From: Acidobacteriota bacterium
GTDB lineage: Bacteria > Acidobacteriota > Terriglobia > Acidiferrales > UBA7541
Direction: 5' to 3'
Assembly: GCA_013289585.1 (NCBI GenBank)
Contig: JABCZR010000022.1
Span: forward strand, 1-64,000
Length of the DNA stretch: 64,000 nt
Shown one piece after another: positions 31,812 to 41,052 of the stretch. Under the pieces are notes generated by a model that saw nothing but the letters and a program-made list of their open reading frames with translations, did not search any database and was not told the DNA's origin. The stretch's first letter is position 1. Each line of letters starts with the position of its first letter. The position numbers and the translations under genes were made by a program.

Positions 31812-34800
31812 TTAGTTGATGGTGACGTTAATCGGCGACGCTGCTGGAGTCGCAGCCGGATTTGTCATGATAGACATTTGTACGGGCCCTCCCGTTACAG
31901 TTACGTTTAGCACGCCGCTCTGTGACGCTTGCGTGGTCGAATCGCCAAGGTAATGCGCACTGATCGAGTGTGTTCCCACAGGCAAAGCATTACTGATTGA
32001 CGTCGACCCGTTGGTCACGGAGACGGGCGTGCCCAGCGCCGTCGAACCGTCAAAGAGTTGCACCTGCCCATTTGCGCCCACCGAAGCCGTTACGGAGATC
32101 GCAAACGCGATGTTCGTCCCGCTTGGTACCTTTGTGCTCGCCACGGATACCTTTGTGGTCGTCGCAACTGGCCCGCCACCTCCGCCGCTTCCGCCGCCGC
32201 AACCAAGCGCAAAGCTCAGCACGCACACCAGGCCAAGCCCCAGGGCCGCGCGGTACCGCTTTCGTCCGGGAACAAAGAGCAACAGCATCGCCGCCAGCCC
32301 CGCGCCGGCACTCAGCATCCACCAGCCCTTGCCGCGGTTGGACGGAACGATGCCCGCCGCATAGAGGGTACGCTCAGCCGGTGCAGAGGAAGCTGACAAC
32401 GACGATGAAGGCCCTGTCACGCTCATCGTCAGCGGCATGCTGATGGGTGCAGGATTGGTGCCCGTGGGAATCGTGATGGTCAGCGGCGTACAGCTGACAC
32501 CGGCCACGGCAACTCCCCCTGTAGCTGGGCAGGTAACCGTCACTTGCTGTGCCGTATTGAATGTGCCGCTCGGCGTCACTTTAATTGTGGAAGTGCTGCT
32601 ACTCCCAGCAGTGACCGTCACGGCTGTACTAGTGATGGAAAATGTACCCGTATTTGCGGCAGTCACCGTGAAGGTGACACCGTTGCTGGCTACACCACCC
32701 ACCGTCACAATTACAGGTCCAGTCGTTGCGCCAGTGGGCACCGGCACGACGAGGCTCGTCGCGCTCCAGCTTGTCGGTGTTCCGGCTGTCCCATTAAACG
32801 TGACCGTGCTCGTTCCCTGGGTTGCGCCAAAGTTCGTGCCCGTGATCGTAACTGGCGTTCCCACCTGTCCCGAAGCCGGGTTCAAGCTCGTGATCGTCGG
32901 CGCCGGATTGCTTGCCCCGGCGAAAGTGAAGTTCAAAATGGTTTCGCCGCCAAGTGCGATCGGATTCGGATCAGCTGGCCCGAAGGAGCTGACCATGATG
33001 AAGTAGGTCGTCCCCGCAGTTACAGGAAGATTTTGCAATTGAGATTGCGTAACGACGCCCGAGACGATGTCGTCGTTACAGGCGAACGCTGTCAAGCTGC
33101 TAGAGGACCCCGTCCAAATCGAGAGTACGCTGTCGTAGCTGCTCCCAATCGTGTCCACATCCGTAATTGTTCCGTTGGATGCCGGCGTGAACTTATACCA
33201 AATCGTGTTGGATGTCCCTGTCGTGAAACCAATCTGAACATTTTGGGCGCAGGACGGGATGGGATCACTCGTTTGCATCGTCGCGCCCGAACTATCGCGT
33301 GTGTCAGTAAACGTGTTTGTGGTGATGTTGATCGCATTCGCAAAGTTGTCGTTAATCGGTGCTGGAGCCACCACGACAAACGTTGGTAAGGTCACCGTTT
33401 GAGTCGTAACGGTGGTGCCGCCGCCGGGCGGAGGGTTCTGCACACCCACGGAATTCGTGCTCCCAAAGTTGGCCATGAAGCTCGCTGGAATTGTCGCTGT
33501 GAGTTGTGTCGAACTTACGAAAGTGGTCGGAATCGCCGTTCCGCCCACATCAGGGTTCATCAGAACTGTCGCATTAGAAGAAAATCCTGTGCCCGTTACG
33601 GTAATTAACGTCGCAGGCGAATTTACCGGTTTGCTCGTCGGACTCACGGACGTAATCGTCGGGGCCGCCCCAAGCACCGTGAAGGTAAGCGCGTTGCTCG
33701 TCCCTGCCCCCGTCGTCACCGTGATTTGCGGCGTTCCTCCTCCGCCTGTCAGGGAAGTCGCGATCGTCGCGGTCAATTGCGTGTCCGTGCCGCCACCTTG
33801 GGTCACGCCAGTTGTCAGACCATTCCACTTGACCGTTCCGCCAGCTAGCCCGTTCCCATTGACCGTCAATACAAACGGCGCAAGTATGCCGGCGGGCACG
33901 GAAACCCGCCCAAGCGAAGAAATGTGCGGCCCCGGAAACGTGAAATTGTTCAGCACAATGTCCCACGCGCCACGGCCATGCGTGGCCGCGCGCAGGGTGC
34001 GCGACGCATGGTGCAGTTTCAGCGAAAGCACCGCCGAGCGTGGCAATCCCATGCTAAGTGGAGACCAGGTGCACGTGGTTGTGCATGTCCCTTGATAAAC
34101 TCCTATGTCCGTCGCCGCGTACAAGGTTCCGGCGATATCCGGGTCAATCACCACATCATTCACCGGTGAATTTGGCAGGTCGCTCGCGGCCGGCGTAGCG
34201 CAGTTCAGCACCGTGCAGCTGACGTCTTTCCAGGTCGCTCCCCCATCCGTGGTCTTGAAGAGATGGCCCAGTACATCTGAAGCAAAGGCGAATCCAGAGA
34301 ACGCCGCGTACGCTGTCTTGCCCGTTGCATCCGCGCCGTCGACTGCAATCGCGGAAACTTGACGTAACGGCAGGCTCGCCTGTCCGGTTACCGCAGCGAA
34401 AGTGCCAGCTCCAGGCGTCACGTTGGTGGCCACGAAAATCTGACCTGTATCCGCTCCGGCATACACCACCTTGGGGTTACCCGGTGCAACAACGAGGGCC
34501 GTCAGTTCATCCTGGTTCGCCCCGTTCACGAGGTCGCCGGAAATAGCCGTCCACGCGTTCCCAGTGTCCACAGATTGATAGACTTTCGTCGAACCGGCGT
34601 AGACGACGTTCGCCGTGCTCGGGTCGGTTACAAACGGCGGCACAAAACTCGAGTTGTCATTCAGATTAATTCCGTTGACCGCCGTGAGAAAAGTGTTCGG
34701 CGCTCCGTTCTGCGTCGAAACCGCCAGATTGAGTCCGTTGCAGGCCACGTAAACCGTGCTCGGGACCACGTTGTCGATTGCTGTCCCCGTACCATCGCCG

Positions 34801-36650
34801 CAGATACCATTGTCAATCCAGGCCAATCCTGGCGGACCCTCATAGATTTGGCTTCCGTTGTCCTGCGCTCCCGCAAAGGCCACCGCTTGCGAAGAAGGAT
34901 GGATGGATAGCGCTGGATAAAACTGCGTCAGCGTCAGTGGTGTGTTGTTCAAATTCGTCCAGGACACGGAGGCTGCTTCCGCGTCGTCGGTGCGCCAGAT
35001 TCCGCCGTCATTGCCCAAGTACATGCGTATTTTGCCGCTCGCCAACTTGATGAAAGCCATCGCGTGGTTGTCCACGTGGGGCAATCCGGGTATTCCTGTG
35101 ACAGCGGGGATCACCGAAGTCCAAGTCGCTCCTGTATTTGCGGTACGCTGCACCCAGAGCGGTCCAGTATTCGTGCTCACGGCAGAGCCGCCAAAAAAGG
35201 CATGCGCGCCGCCGTTTGGATCCACTTTCACTACGTTGTCGTACCAGCATTGCGCCTGGCAAATATCGGGCGCAGTCGTCTGGGTCCAGCTTGTTCCACC
35301 GTTGGTGGTTACCCAAACGCCAAGGTTTGGCTCCGACTGGTTGGTGCCATCGGCGATAGACGCGTAAACCGTATTGTCCGTGGCGAACAGTGGCGAGATG
35401 CCCAGATCGATCCGGCCCATCGTACTCTCGGTTGGCAAACCGGTCGCGAGCGCCGTAAATGTCAGCGCACAACTATTTGCGTTCGTTGACTTATAAATTC
35501 CATTCTTCCCCGTCGTGCTGCCAAAGGGATTTCCAAGCGCTGCAAACGCCACCGTCGGTGAGGCGAAGCCCACAAAGGTAGACATTTCTCCGGATGCCGA
35601 GGCCACCAGACTCCAGTTGGCGCCGCTGTCGCTCGAGCAATAAACGCCTTCGGTGGGTCCCTCGGCGAACTGCGTTTGGGCTCCGACAAGCACCATCGCG
35701 GGATTCGTTGGGTTTACCGCAATGTAGCTGATGCGTGTTCCGCCCAATGTAAAAAAACCAAATGGAGTTGCGTTGCTGTACGGGCCGATGAACGGGCAAG
35801 TCGCGCTACCTGTTGTGCAGGTTTGCGTCCACGTCAGTCCTCCGTTCGCGGACTTCAGCACTCCTGCGCCATAGTAAATATCGAATCCAATCGAAGCCTG
35901 CTCTCCTGTCCCCGCGTAGACGGTGGCGGGACTCGACGGCGCGAACGCGATGGAGCCCATGGCGAGAGATGGATCCTGATCGCCTTCTGCTGTCCACGAC
36001 GCTCCTGCGTCAGTCGAGCGCCATATTCCGCCCAACGCCCCTCCGATGAGCAGCGTATTTCCTGTCGCGTCGGTCGGATCAATCGCAATCGTCGTGATGC
36101 GCCCCGTCACTGGGCTGAAGAATCCTCCCGCCGTAGGAGTAGGCCCAATTGAAGACCACGTGTTCGTCACGGGAGTTGTGAACGGCGTCACCGCCGTCGA
36201 CCGTGGGGCCACTTCCGCAAAAGAACCGTCCGGGTGCCGCACCAGCCTGCCCTCTGCCTCCAACCGGCGTTGCATGTGCTCGAGTGCCTTCGCTCTAACT
36301 CCCGCGGGAATGCGGCCGTTCGCGGAACTGCGCTGTTTGTAAAACCATTCGTCACGCTTGCGAATTGCATTGGGGCCGTCTTTGTCGACCTTCGTCGCTT
36401 TAGCGGGGTCTTTCTCTTTTTCCTGCCCGTCTGCGTCCGTATCCGACGCTTTCTCGAAGTCCGCATCCGCTTCCGCGGAAGATGGTTCAGGCGCCTGCCT
36501 CTTGGCGGCAGGGAATTTCGCCGCGGGCGCGGCCTTCTTGTCAGCCGGTGGTTTCCCTTGTGCCGAAGCCTGAGGGCTCAAGCATGAAAGTGTGAATAGC
36601 GCCGCAAGGAAGAGAAGGGTCTTGCAAATAACAGCAGTGCTGAATTTCAT
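31812..36650 (-). CDS. large secreted beta-propeller (sortilin/BNR-like) protein with IPT and Ig-like domains
   Basis: A 1612-residue exported protein starting at 36650 (MKFSTAVICKTLLFLAALF, signal peptide cleaved near ASAQG). Order: charged linker; a propeller of repeated blocks such as GGIWRSTDAGASWT, GVLKSANGGLTWTQ, GVYCSSDSGANWS, VWVTTNGGTSWTQ and LFKTTDGGATWKDV (about residues 140-850, Asp-box/VPS10 style); two or three IPT/TIG domains (ITSVSPTSKPVNSPATLITVTGTGF; ITSLNPASGQVGTPVTITGTNFG); a pre-peptidase-like domain between them; then a membrane helix, a SFALGCGGGSGGGGG stretch and a final Ig-like domain (GQVQLFDGSTALGTP). Probably a surface adhesin or binding protein; the substrate is unknown. 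Confidence 0.8.
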   Translation of the reverse strand: MKFSTAVICKTLLFLAALFTLSCLSPQASAQGKPPADKKAAPAAKFPAAKRQAPEPSSAEADADFEKASDTDADGQEKEKDPAKATKVDKDGPNAIRKRDEWFYKQRSSANGRIPAGVRAKALEHMQRRLEAEGRLVRHPDGSFAEVAPRSTAVTPFTTPVTNTWSSIGPTPTAGGFFSPVTGRITTIAIDPTDATGNTLLIGGALGGIWRSTDAGASWTAEGDQDPSLAMGSIAFAPSSPATVYAGTGEQASIGFDIYYGAGVLKSANGGLTWTQTCTTGSATCPFIGPYSNATPFGFFTLGGTRISYIAVNPTNPAMVLVGAQTQFAEGPTEGVYCSSDSGANWSLVASASGEMSTFVGFASPTVAFAALGNPFGSTTGKNGIYKSTNANSCALTFTALATGLPTESTMGRIDLGISPLFATDNTVYASIADGTNQSEPNLGVWVTTNGGTSWTQTTAPDICQAQCWYDNVVKVDPNGGAHAFFGGSAVSTNTGPLWVQRTANTGATWTSVIPAVTGIPGLPHVDNHAMAFIKLASGKIRMYLGNDGGIWRTDDAEAASVSWTNLNNTPLTLTQFYPALSIHPSSQAVAFAGAQDNGSQIYEGPPGLAWIDNGICGDGTGTAIDNVVPSTVYVACNGLNLAVSTQNGAPNTFLTAVNGINLNDNSSFVPPFVTDPSTANVVYAGSTKVYQSVDTGNAWTAISGDLVNGANQDELTALVVAPGNPKVVYAGADTGQIFVATNVTPGAGTFAAVTGQASLPLRQVSAIAVDGADATGKTAYAAFSGFAFASDVLGHLFKTTDGGATWKDVSCTVLNCATPAASDLPNSPVNDVVIDPDIAGTLYAATDIGVYQGTCTTTCTWSPLSMGLPRSAVLSLKLHHASRTLRAATHGRGAWDIVLNNFTFPGPHISSLGRVSVPAGILAPFVLTVNGNGLAGGTVKWNGLTTGVTQGGGTDTQLTATIATSLTGGGGTPQITVTTGAGTSNALTFTVLGAAPTITSVSPTSKPVNSPATLITVTGTGFSSNATVLMNPDVGGTAIPTTFVSSTQLTATIPASFMANFGSTNSVGVQNPPPGGGTTVTTQTVTLPTFVVVAPAPINDNFANAINITTNTFTDTRDSSGATMQTSDPIPSCAQNVQIGFTTGTSNTIWYKFTPASNGTITDVDTIGSSYDSVLSIWTGSSSSLTAFACNDDIVSGVVTQSQLQNLPVTAGTTYFIMVSSFGPADPNPIALGGETILNFTFAGASNPAPTITSLNPASGQVGTPVTITGTNFGATQGTSTVTFNGTAGTPTSWSATSLVVPVPTGATTGPVIVTVGGVASNGVTFTVTAANTGTFSITSTAVTVTAGSSSTSTIKVTPSGTFNTAQQVTVTCPATGGVAVAGVSCTPLTITIPTGTNPAPISMPLTMSVTGPSSSLSASSAPAERTLYAAGIVPSNRGKGWWMLSAGAGLAAMLLLFVPGRKRYRAALGLGLVCVLSFALGCGGGSGGGGGPVATTTKVSVASTKVPSGTNIAFAISVTASVGANGQVQLFDGSTALGTPVSVTNGSTSISNALPVGTHSISAHYLGDSTTQASQSGVLNVTVTGGPVQMSIMTNPAATPAASPINVTIN

Positions 36651-36991
36651 AGTCCGCCCACGCCACCGACTGGATTTGACTCCCGGCAATCGTGTGCGGT
36701 CGGAGGGCGCCCGCCATTCGCACGGAGGGAGATCTTCTGCGAATGGTTTTTCCCGGGCAAGGGCAAGGACCGTAAACGGTTCACCGTAAAAACGCCTAGA
36801 GGTTAGCACAAGAGATAACTTTTCAGGGAGCCTATCGCATGCGGACACTGACGCCCACCCACATCCCGCGCACACACCCTGTTAGAAGTTTCAGACCGTC
36901 ACCGTGCCGTTTTTATTCCAGGCAGAAAGAATGATTCCTTGGCTGCCTTCAGCCGAAAGCGCATTTCTGCCCGCGCAGCGCGCCGCAACGA
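36651..36991. other. intergenic region between two minus-strand secreted-protein genes
   Basis: I see no supported gene in these 341 bases. An 8-bp inverted repeat (GGCAGAAA at 36921-36928 with TTTCTGCC at 36964-36971) encloses a second imperfect palindrome around 36944-36960, forming a possible cruciform downstream of the upstream gene's stop. The promoter of the large secreted protein should lie between there and 36650. Confidence 0.4.
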
Positions 36992-38239
36992 TTACCGATG
37001 GTATCCGTATCGGCCGTAATACCCACCGCGATACCCGCCATAATACCCGCCGTAGTATCTCGGCCCCCATCCATAGAAACCAACCGCAACACCCGGGTAC
37101 AGGTAGCCCGGATAGCCATAACCCGGATAAGCGTAGCAAGGCGCATATGGCCCGCATGGGTAACCCGGATACCCGCCCGCTGGCGGCGGTCCGCGGCGGA
37201 CCATTCTCCCGCCCTCAAAGTCTTCCTGGGAAACAGGGAAGAAAGCTTGCTGACTCTTCGTGGTGTCAATTTTCACCGGATCCACTAGCCGGAAGCTCAG
37301 CGGCGTCTCTGGAGGCAGAACCGTTGGGTGTCCGCGCGTCAGCAAGACCGTTGCGATTCCCGCTACTGCGCCGGCTCCAGCGCCGATCGCCGCGCCCACT
37401 CCCCATCCCACCGCCGCGCCGATCCCTGCTCCTACTGCCGTCGTAGTCGCAATCGTCCCTGCGTCCTGCCCGTGCGATGTGCCGGCCGAACCCTTCCACA
37501 GTTCCGTCAGCACCGGAACTTGCTGGCCATCCACTGCCGTCACGTCCGTTATCTCAACTCCCAATCTCGAAACGCCGGTTACTTTCCCCGCGCGCACCGC
37601 TTCTTTGACCACGCCCGACACCACCTGCCCGCGCCGCGCCACCACCCAACCGTTCACCACGATTGGTTTTTCGAGCGTGCCCGTGAACGGGTCCCCTACC
37701 TTACTTTTGTCGCTGGAGAGGTAACTGTCGGTCCGAATGAAAACGATCGTGCCTGGAGGGACGGTCAAAGTTGCCGGCACCGGCTGCGCATACTGTGCCG
37801 CTTGAGCGGGAAGAGCTCCTTGGTCGCCTTGCCCACCTGGCCCGCCTTGGGGAGGATAGGGGTAATTTTGACCCAGTCGTTGGCCCTGGCTACCCTGAGA
37901 TGGATACGGCGCGTTCTGACCCGGCCCACTCGGACCCGCTGGTCCACTCTGCATCTGCCGGTCCTGCGCGTATGGTGGCTTGCCCGCGTCTTGCGAGGGG
38001 TAAACTGGCCGGGGCATCGGGGCGGCTTGTGTCCTGTCCTGCGCCTGCTGCCCCTGCTGTTGATCCTGTTGCTGCCCCTGGCTTTGCCCCTGCTGCTGCT
38101 CTTGTCCCGCCTGCGCGACGCCGCTCATGCAAAACGCCAATGCCAATGCTACTGTTCCGCGCCAAATCGAGCCTCCCTTCGAGGCCCTTGTAAACCCACT
38201 CTCTCTGGAATTCCTAGCGATTCTCGACTGATTGACCAT
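36992..38239 (-). CDS. secreted Gln/Pro-rich protein with VirB10-barrel-like domain
   Basis: A 415-residue exported protein. Start taken at the ATG 38239 (MVNQSRIARNS), followed by a signal segment (WRGTVALALAFCMSGVAQAG). Residues 45-160 are Gln/Pro/Gly-rich. The folded domain starts at ATLTVPPGTIVFIRTDSYLSSDKSKVGDPFTGTLEKPIVVNGWVV and continues GQVVSGVVKEAVRAGKVTGVSRLGVEITDV, the same pattern as the lipoprotein at 14241-14930. A glycine-zipper stretch (VGAGIGAAVGWGVGAAIGAGAGAVAGI) follows, then a Tyr/Gly-rich C terminus (YYGGYYGGYRGGYYGRYGYHR). Likely an envelope protein; the precise role is unknown. Confidence 0.65.
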   Translation of the reverse strand: MVNQSRIARNSRESGFTRASKGGSIWRGTVALALAFCMSGVAQAGQEQQQGQSQGQQQDQQQGQQAQDRTQAAPMPRPVYPSQDAGKPPYAQDRQMQSGPAGPSGPGQNAPYPSQGSQGQRLGQNYPYPPQGGPGGQGDQGALPAQAAQYAQPVPATLTVPPGTIVFIRTDSYLSSDKSKVGDPFTGTLEKPIVVNGWVVARRGQVVSGVVKEAVRAGKVTGVSRLGVEITDVTAVDGQQVPVLTELWKGSAGTSHGQDAGTIATTTAVGAGIGAAVGWGVGAAIGAGAGAVAGIATVLLTRGHPTVLPPETPLSFRLVDPVKIDTTKSQQAFFPVSQEDFEGGRMVRRGPPPAGGYPGYPCGPYAPCYAYPGYGYPGYLYPGVAVGFYGWGPRYYGGYYGGYRGGYYGRYGYHR

Positions 38240-38580
38240 GTTCTCAATCTCCCTCGACCTGGGTTCCTTCAGCTCCTGCAACCCTTCAGATCCTCTAATC
38301 CTCACCCTTCGCTTAACCCCTTTGGATGGCAACCCTTCTATCACAGGATGCCCGTCTTATAACGCTCCGTTCTGCGCGCAAAACCTGCCATACGTTCAAA
38401 CACCAGTCCGCCAAATAAGTTTCCCTCCTTGGCCCAAGTTCTTCTTAGCGAACACGAAGAGGCGGTGGAGCGCCCGGTTTCCAGAGTGTGCCGCTCTACC
38501 GACTATCCTGCGGCTAACTTCCCACAGATGATAGAGTAACCCCGCATCTTCGACGAAAGTTTGTACCGGGAAGGGATTCG
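38240..38580. other. divergent intergenic region
   Basis: This 341-base gap separates a minus-strand secreted protein from a plus-strand mini-gene and must hold both promoters; I cannot fix either. On the minus strand around 38470-38505 there is a tRNA D-arm-like string (GTCGGTAGAGC), but the arms needed for a tRNA do not pair. Confidence 0.35.
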
Positions 38581-38742
38581 ATGAAATTCAGCGCCTATCT
38601 AGCTCTGTTTATGGTTTTGCTTTTGCTCTGGGCCGAAGGATTCCTGGTTTACCATGTTGCGAGTCTGCTGATTCACCTGCTATTAGTCGCCGCAGTGATC
38701 TCTTTGATCGTCCATGTTGTTCGCGGCCGGTCCAGGAAATAA
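38581..38742 (+). CDS. lmo0937-like mini membrane protein
   Basis: A 53-residue protein, too short for most gene callers, starting at an ATG with GGGAAGGGATT just upstream. Two hydrophobic helices (AYLALFMVLLLLWAEGFL and ASLLIHLLLVAAVISLIVHVV) are followed by a basic RGRSRK tail. The pattern matches the short two-helix lmo0937/DUF5670-type family found in many bacteria, where the gene is often stress-induced but has no known function. It stands alone, convergent with a zinc-ribbon membrane protein gene. Expected topology is both termini in the cytoplasm. Confidence 0.7.
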   Translation: MKFSAYLALFMVLLLLWAEGFLVYHVASLLIHLLLVAAVISLIVHVVRGRSRK

Positions 38743-38770
38743 GCCAGCGCGGTGGGCCAGCTCTTCAATT

Positions 38771-39343
38771 TTACGAGGAAGTTCGCACCGAATTCAATTG
38801 CCCGCGACCGCGCGAAATGACCTCATATTCCCGCGCCGAACTCTCTGGCAGCAGCACCCAAAGCGTGTAGATCCCCAGCGCCGTCCCGAACGGCATCCGC
38901 AGCAGTGCCAAAAAACTCACCACGATTCCCAGCGTACGAGCCCACGGTTGCCGTTCGAACAGGCCCCACGCCAGCAGCAGGTGCGCCGCTCCCAGCACGC
39001 CCATCAAGATTCCCGCGGTATAGATACCGCCCCAGATGAGCGAGTCCAATCCCCATCGTCCAAACGGCCACCCGTTGGTGCCACCCCACTCACGCATAAA
39101 CGGAAAAAATAGCCGCCCAGCTACCAGGATCCAGCAGACTTCCACTAGCCGGAGGATGCCATTCGCCGCCCACAACCCAGCCACAAGCTGAATATGCCGC
39201 TGAACGCGCGCTTCTGACGGCACGGCCCTTGCCACGACTGTCCCAGCCGGTCCCACGACCGGCCCCGGCGTCAACGCCTTGCCACACACGCTACAAAACT
39301 GGGAGCCCGCGCTTAGTGAGGAGCCACAACGGTCGCAGTACAT
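38771..39343 (-). CDS. zinc-ribbon membrane protein
   Basis: A 190-residue protein. It begins with a zinc ribbon MYCDRCGSSLSAGSQFCSVCG (two CxxC pairs), followed by a short linker and four hydrophobic helices: HIQLVAGLWAANGILRLVEV, GLDSLIWGGIYTAGILMGVLG, LGAAHLLLAWGLF and LGIVVSFLALLRMPFGTALGIYTLWVLL. Similar proteins with a leading ribbon and several helices are common in acidobacteria without assigned function. The ribbon probably faces the cytoplasm and mediates protein contacts. GGTGA precedes the ATG. Confidence 0.7.
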   Translation of the reverse strand: MYCDRCGSSLSAGSQFCSVCGKALTPGPVVGPAGTVVARAVPSEARVQRHIQLVAGLWAANGILRLVEVCWILVAGRLFFPFMREWGGTNGWPFGRWGLDSLIWGGIYTAGILMGVLGAAHLLLAWGLFERQPWARTLGIVVSFLALLRMPFGTALGIYTLWVLLPESSAREYEVISRGRGQLNSVRTSS

Positions 39344-39465
39344 GGTTCACCCCCACCATAGAATACGTGGTCCACGGCGAAATGTTTCCGGTCAGTTGCT
39401 CACCGAGGAGTGGCCCCAGCTGGCCCCTTCGTTTCATTGATTCACGCGAAGCACGGCGAAGTGAG

Positions 39466-40494
39466 TCAGAGCGCCTGGTTTAAGGAGTTTGTCTCGACGC
39501 GCACGCGGAACGCCGCGCGGTGCCGGCCTCCCGGTTCCAAGAGCCTCAGCCCGCTGCCGCTCGCCAGGGCATTCGTCGGCGCCGTCATCGGCTCAAGCGC
39601 GATGTAATCCTTATCCCTCGGCGCGTAGATTTGTGCATTCGAATAGCCCTCAAGAAACTGAACGATAATCTTTCTGCCCGCTCCCGCGACAGAGAACGCG
39701 GCCTGTTCTTCCAGCAGCGCAAAGCCATCATCGAACCCAAGCTCGCCCAAAAGTCCACTGTATCCGTCGTACGACTCTCCCGCGCCGGTCGGAATCCCGC
39801 GAGAATCCGCCAAAAGTTTCCGCATCGCGGGAATCTCTACTTGCCAATTCGCCCGCGCGAGCTTTGGAAGGGTGAAGTAAGGATGAAACCCGAAGCTTAT
39901 CGGCACAGGGCCCTCCGCACTGGCGATGAGCGTTGTTTCCACGGTTAAGCCGTCGGCCTGTACGCTTGCCCGCATTTCCACGCGATGACGGAACGGGAAC
40001 AAAGCGAGCAACTCACTGCGGCCCCACTCGAGTCTTGCCACCAATACGTCCTGTTTGGCGTCAATGACTTCCCAACTCAGCAAAGCCCATGGGACTCCGT
40101 GTATCGGCAATCCACGCGCGTCAAAGTGTAAAAGTGGCGACCCCGCGTCCAGCTCAACTTTTTTTCCGGCCGCAGAATAGCTCAGTCCTGCAAGCCGGTT
40201 CGCCCAAGGATGCAAAAACGGTATTCCCGCTGTACTTCCTTGGGCCGCAACACTATCCAGGTTTTCCACTCGCCCCAAAATCTCCAGGCCCCGATGCCGC
40301 AGCGAAGCGCACAGCATCCCATGGGCTGGCAGAAATACCGCGGCAAGGTCGCCTGCCACCAGCGAACGAGTAGAGGAAGAGTTCAGCAAGTTCGAGTCTC
40401 CGGCTTGTTCATTTCCATCACTGGCGGTCACATTTCTCCCTCTGCTCGCGAGTTCCTTGCGGCCAATCCTACTTGGAGTCTTATACCTATGCAT
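39466..40494 (-). CDS. aldose 1-epimerase family protein
   Basis: A 342-residue protein of the galactose-mutarotase fold, which interconverts alpha and beta anomers of aldoses. Motifs: FLPAHGMLCASLRHRGLEIL, GIPFLHPWANRLAG (with the Asn-Arg pair), LPIHGVPWALLSWEV with a conserved His, VPISFGFHPYFTLPK with the second, catalytic-type His, and YIALEPMTAPTNAL with the catalytic Glu. The first 40 residues look unstructured and the true start may be downstream of 40494. The gene is monocistronic. Which sugar it acts on is not evident; hexose-6-phosphate epimerases form a related group. Confidence 0.82.
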   Translation of the reverse strand: MHRYKTPSRIGRKELASRGRNVTASDGNEQAGDSNLLNSSSTRSLVAGDLAAVFLPAHGMLCASLRHRGLEILGRVENLDSVAAQGSTAGIPFLHPWANRLAGLSYSAAGKKVELDAGSPLLHFDARGLPIHGVPWALLSWEVIDAKQDVLVARLEWGRSELLALFPFRHRVEMRASVQADGLTVETTLIASAEGPVPISFGFHPYFTLPKLARANWQVEIPAMRKLLADSRGIPTGAGESYDGYSGLLGELGFDDGFALLEEQAAFSVAGAGRKIIVQFLEGYSNAQIYAPRDKDYIALEPMTAPTNALASGSGLRLLEPGGRHRAAFRVRVETNSLNQAL

Positions 40495-40668
40495 TGCAGC
40501 TGGTGTCCGGACCCTCCCACAACACTGTCAGACTTTACAGGGGGCCAAGAGAGCTGACACCGTGCCGCTAGCAGTTCTTGATTCTACGTGCAGATGAGGA
40601 TTTCTCCTTGTGTCCAAAAGGGAACAGAATCCTACGCAACGCGCACTTACGCTTTATTTTGGCTGGTT

Positions 40669-41052
40669 ATGAACCCTCAGATCCCCCATTCAAGAAGGTT
40701 TAGCTCGCGTGTTCATTCGCTAGCGGACGTCTTCGTGTGCTGGGGCGCGTATGGATATGACGATACTTCGCGAGTTCGGGATCTTAGCTCCAGCGGCATG
40801 TTTCTTCTGACGCTGGAGTCCAAGCCTGTCGGCTCGATCACTAGACTTCATTTTCTCGTGGAAGAAGGACAGATCCGCGCCGAAGCGATTGTCCGCCATG
40901 TAAAGCCAGGTTGCGGACTCGGGATGGAATTTACAACCGTGCTCGAGGAAGATCGCCAACGACTCGCCGGCTTGATGAAAAGGCTTCGCGAATTCGGCTT
41001 CATGTCGAAGTTCGAAACCGGTGAACACGGCCAGGAAGCACATCCCTCATGA
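40669..41052 (+). CDS. PilZ-domain protein
   Basis: A 127-residue protein with both cyclic-di-GMP motifs well kept: SRRFSSRVHSLADVFV (RxxxR) at the start and VRDLSSSGMFLLT (DxSxxG) about 28 residues later, then IVRHVKPGCGLGMEFTTV, the closing strand of the barrel. Unlike the pair at 30836-31581, this one should bind nucleotide. The ATG at 40669 is chosen over the upstream frame start. Its stop overlaps the ATG of the next gene (ATGA), so the PilZ protein and that lipoprotein are translationally coupled, hinting that the lipoprotein is part of its output pathway. Confidence 0.85.
   Translation: MNPQIPHSRRFSSRVHSLADVFVCWGAYGYDDTSRVRDLSSSGMFLLTLESKPVGSITRLHFLVEEGQIRAEAIVRHVKPGCGLGMEFTTVLEEDRQRLAGLMKRLREFGFMSKFETGEHGQEAHPS

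Noticed and set aside
38465-38510. tRNA-like string on the minus strand (GTCGGTAGAGC with a CTCTGGAAACC stretch)
   Set aside because: Only the D-arm-like part fits. The acceptor, anticodon and T stems do not pair and no CCA end is present, so it is not called a tRNA gene.
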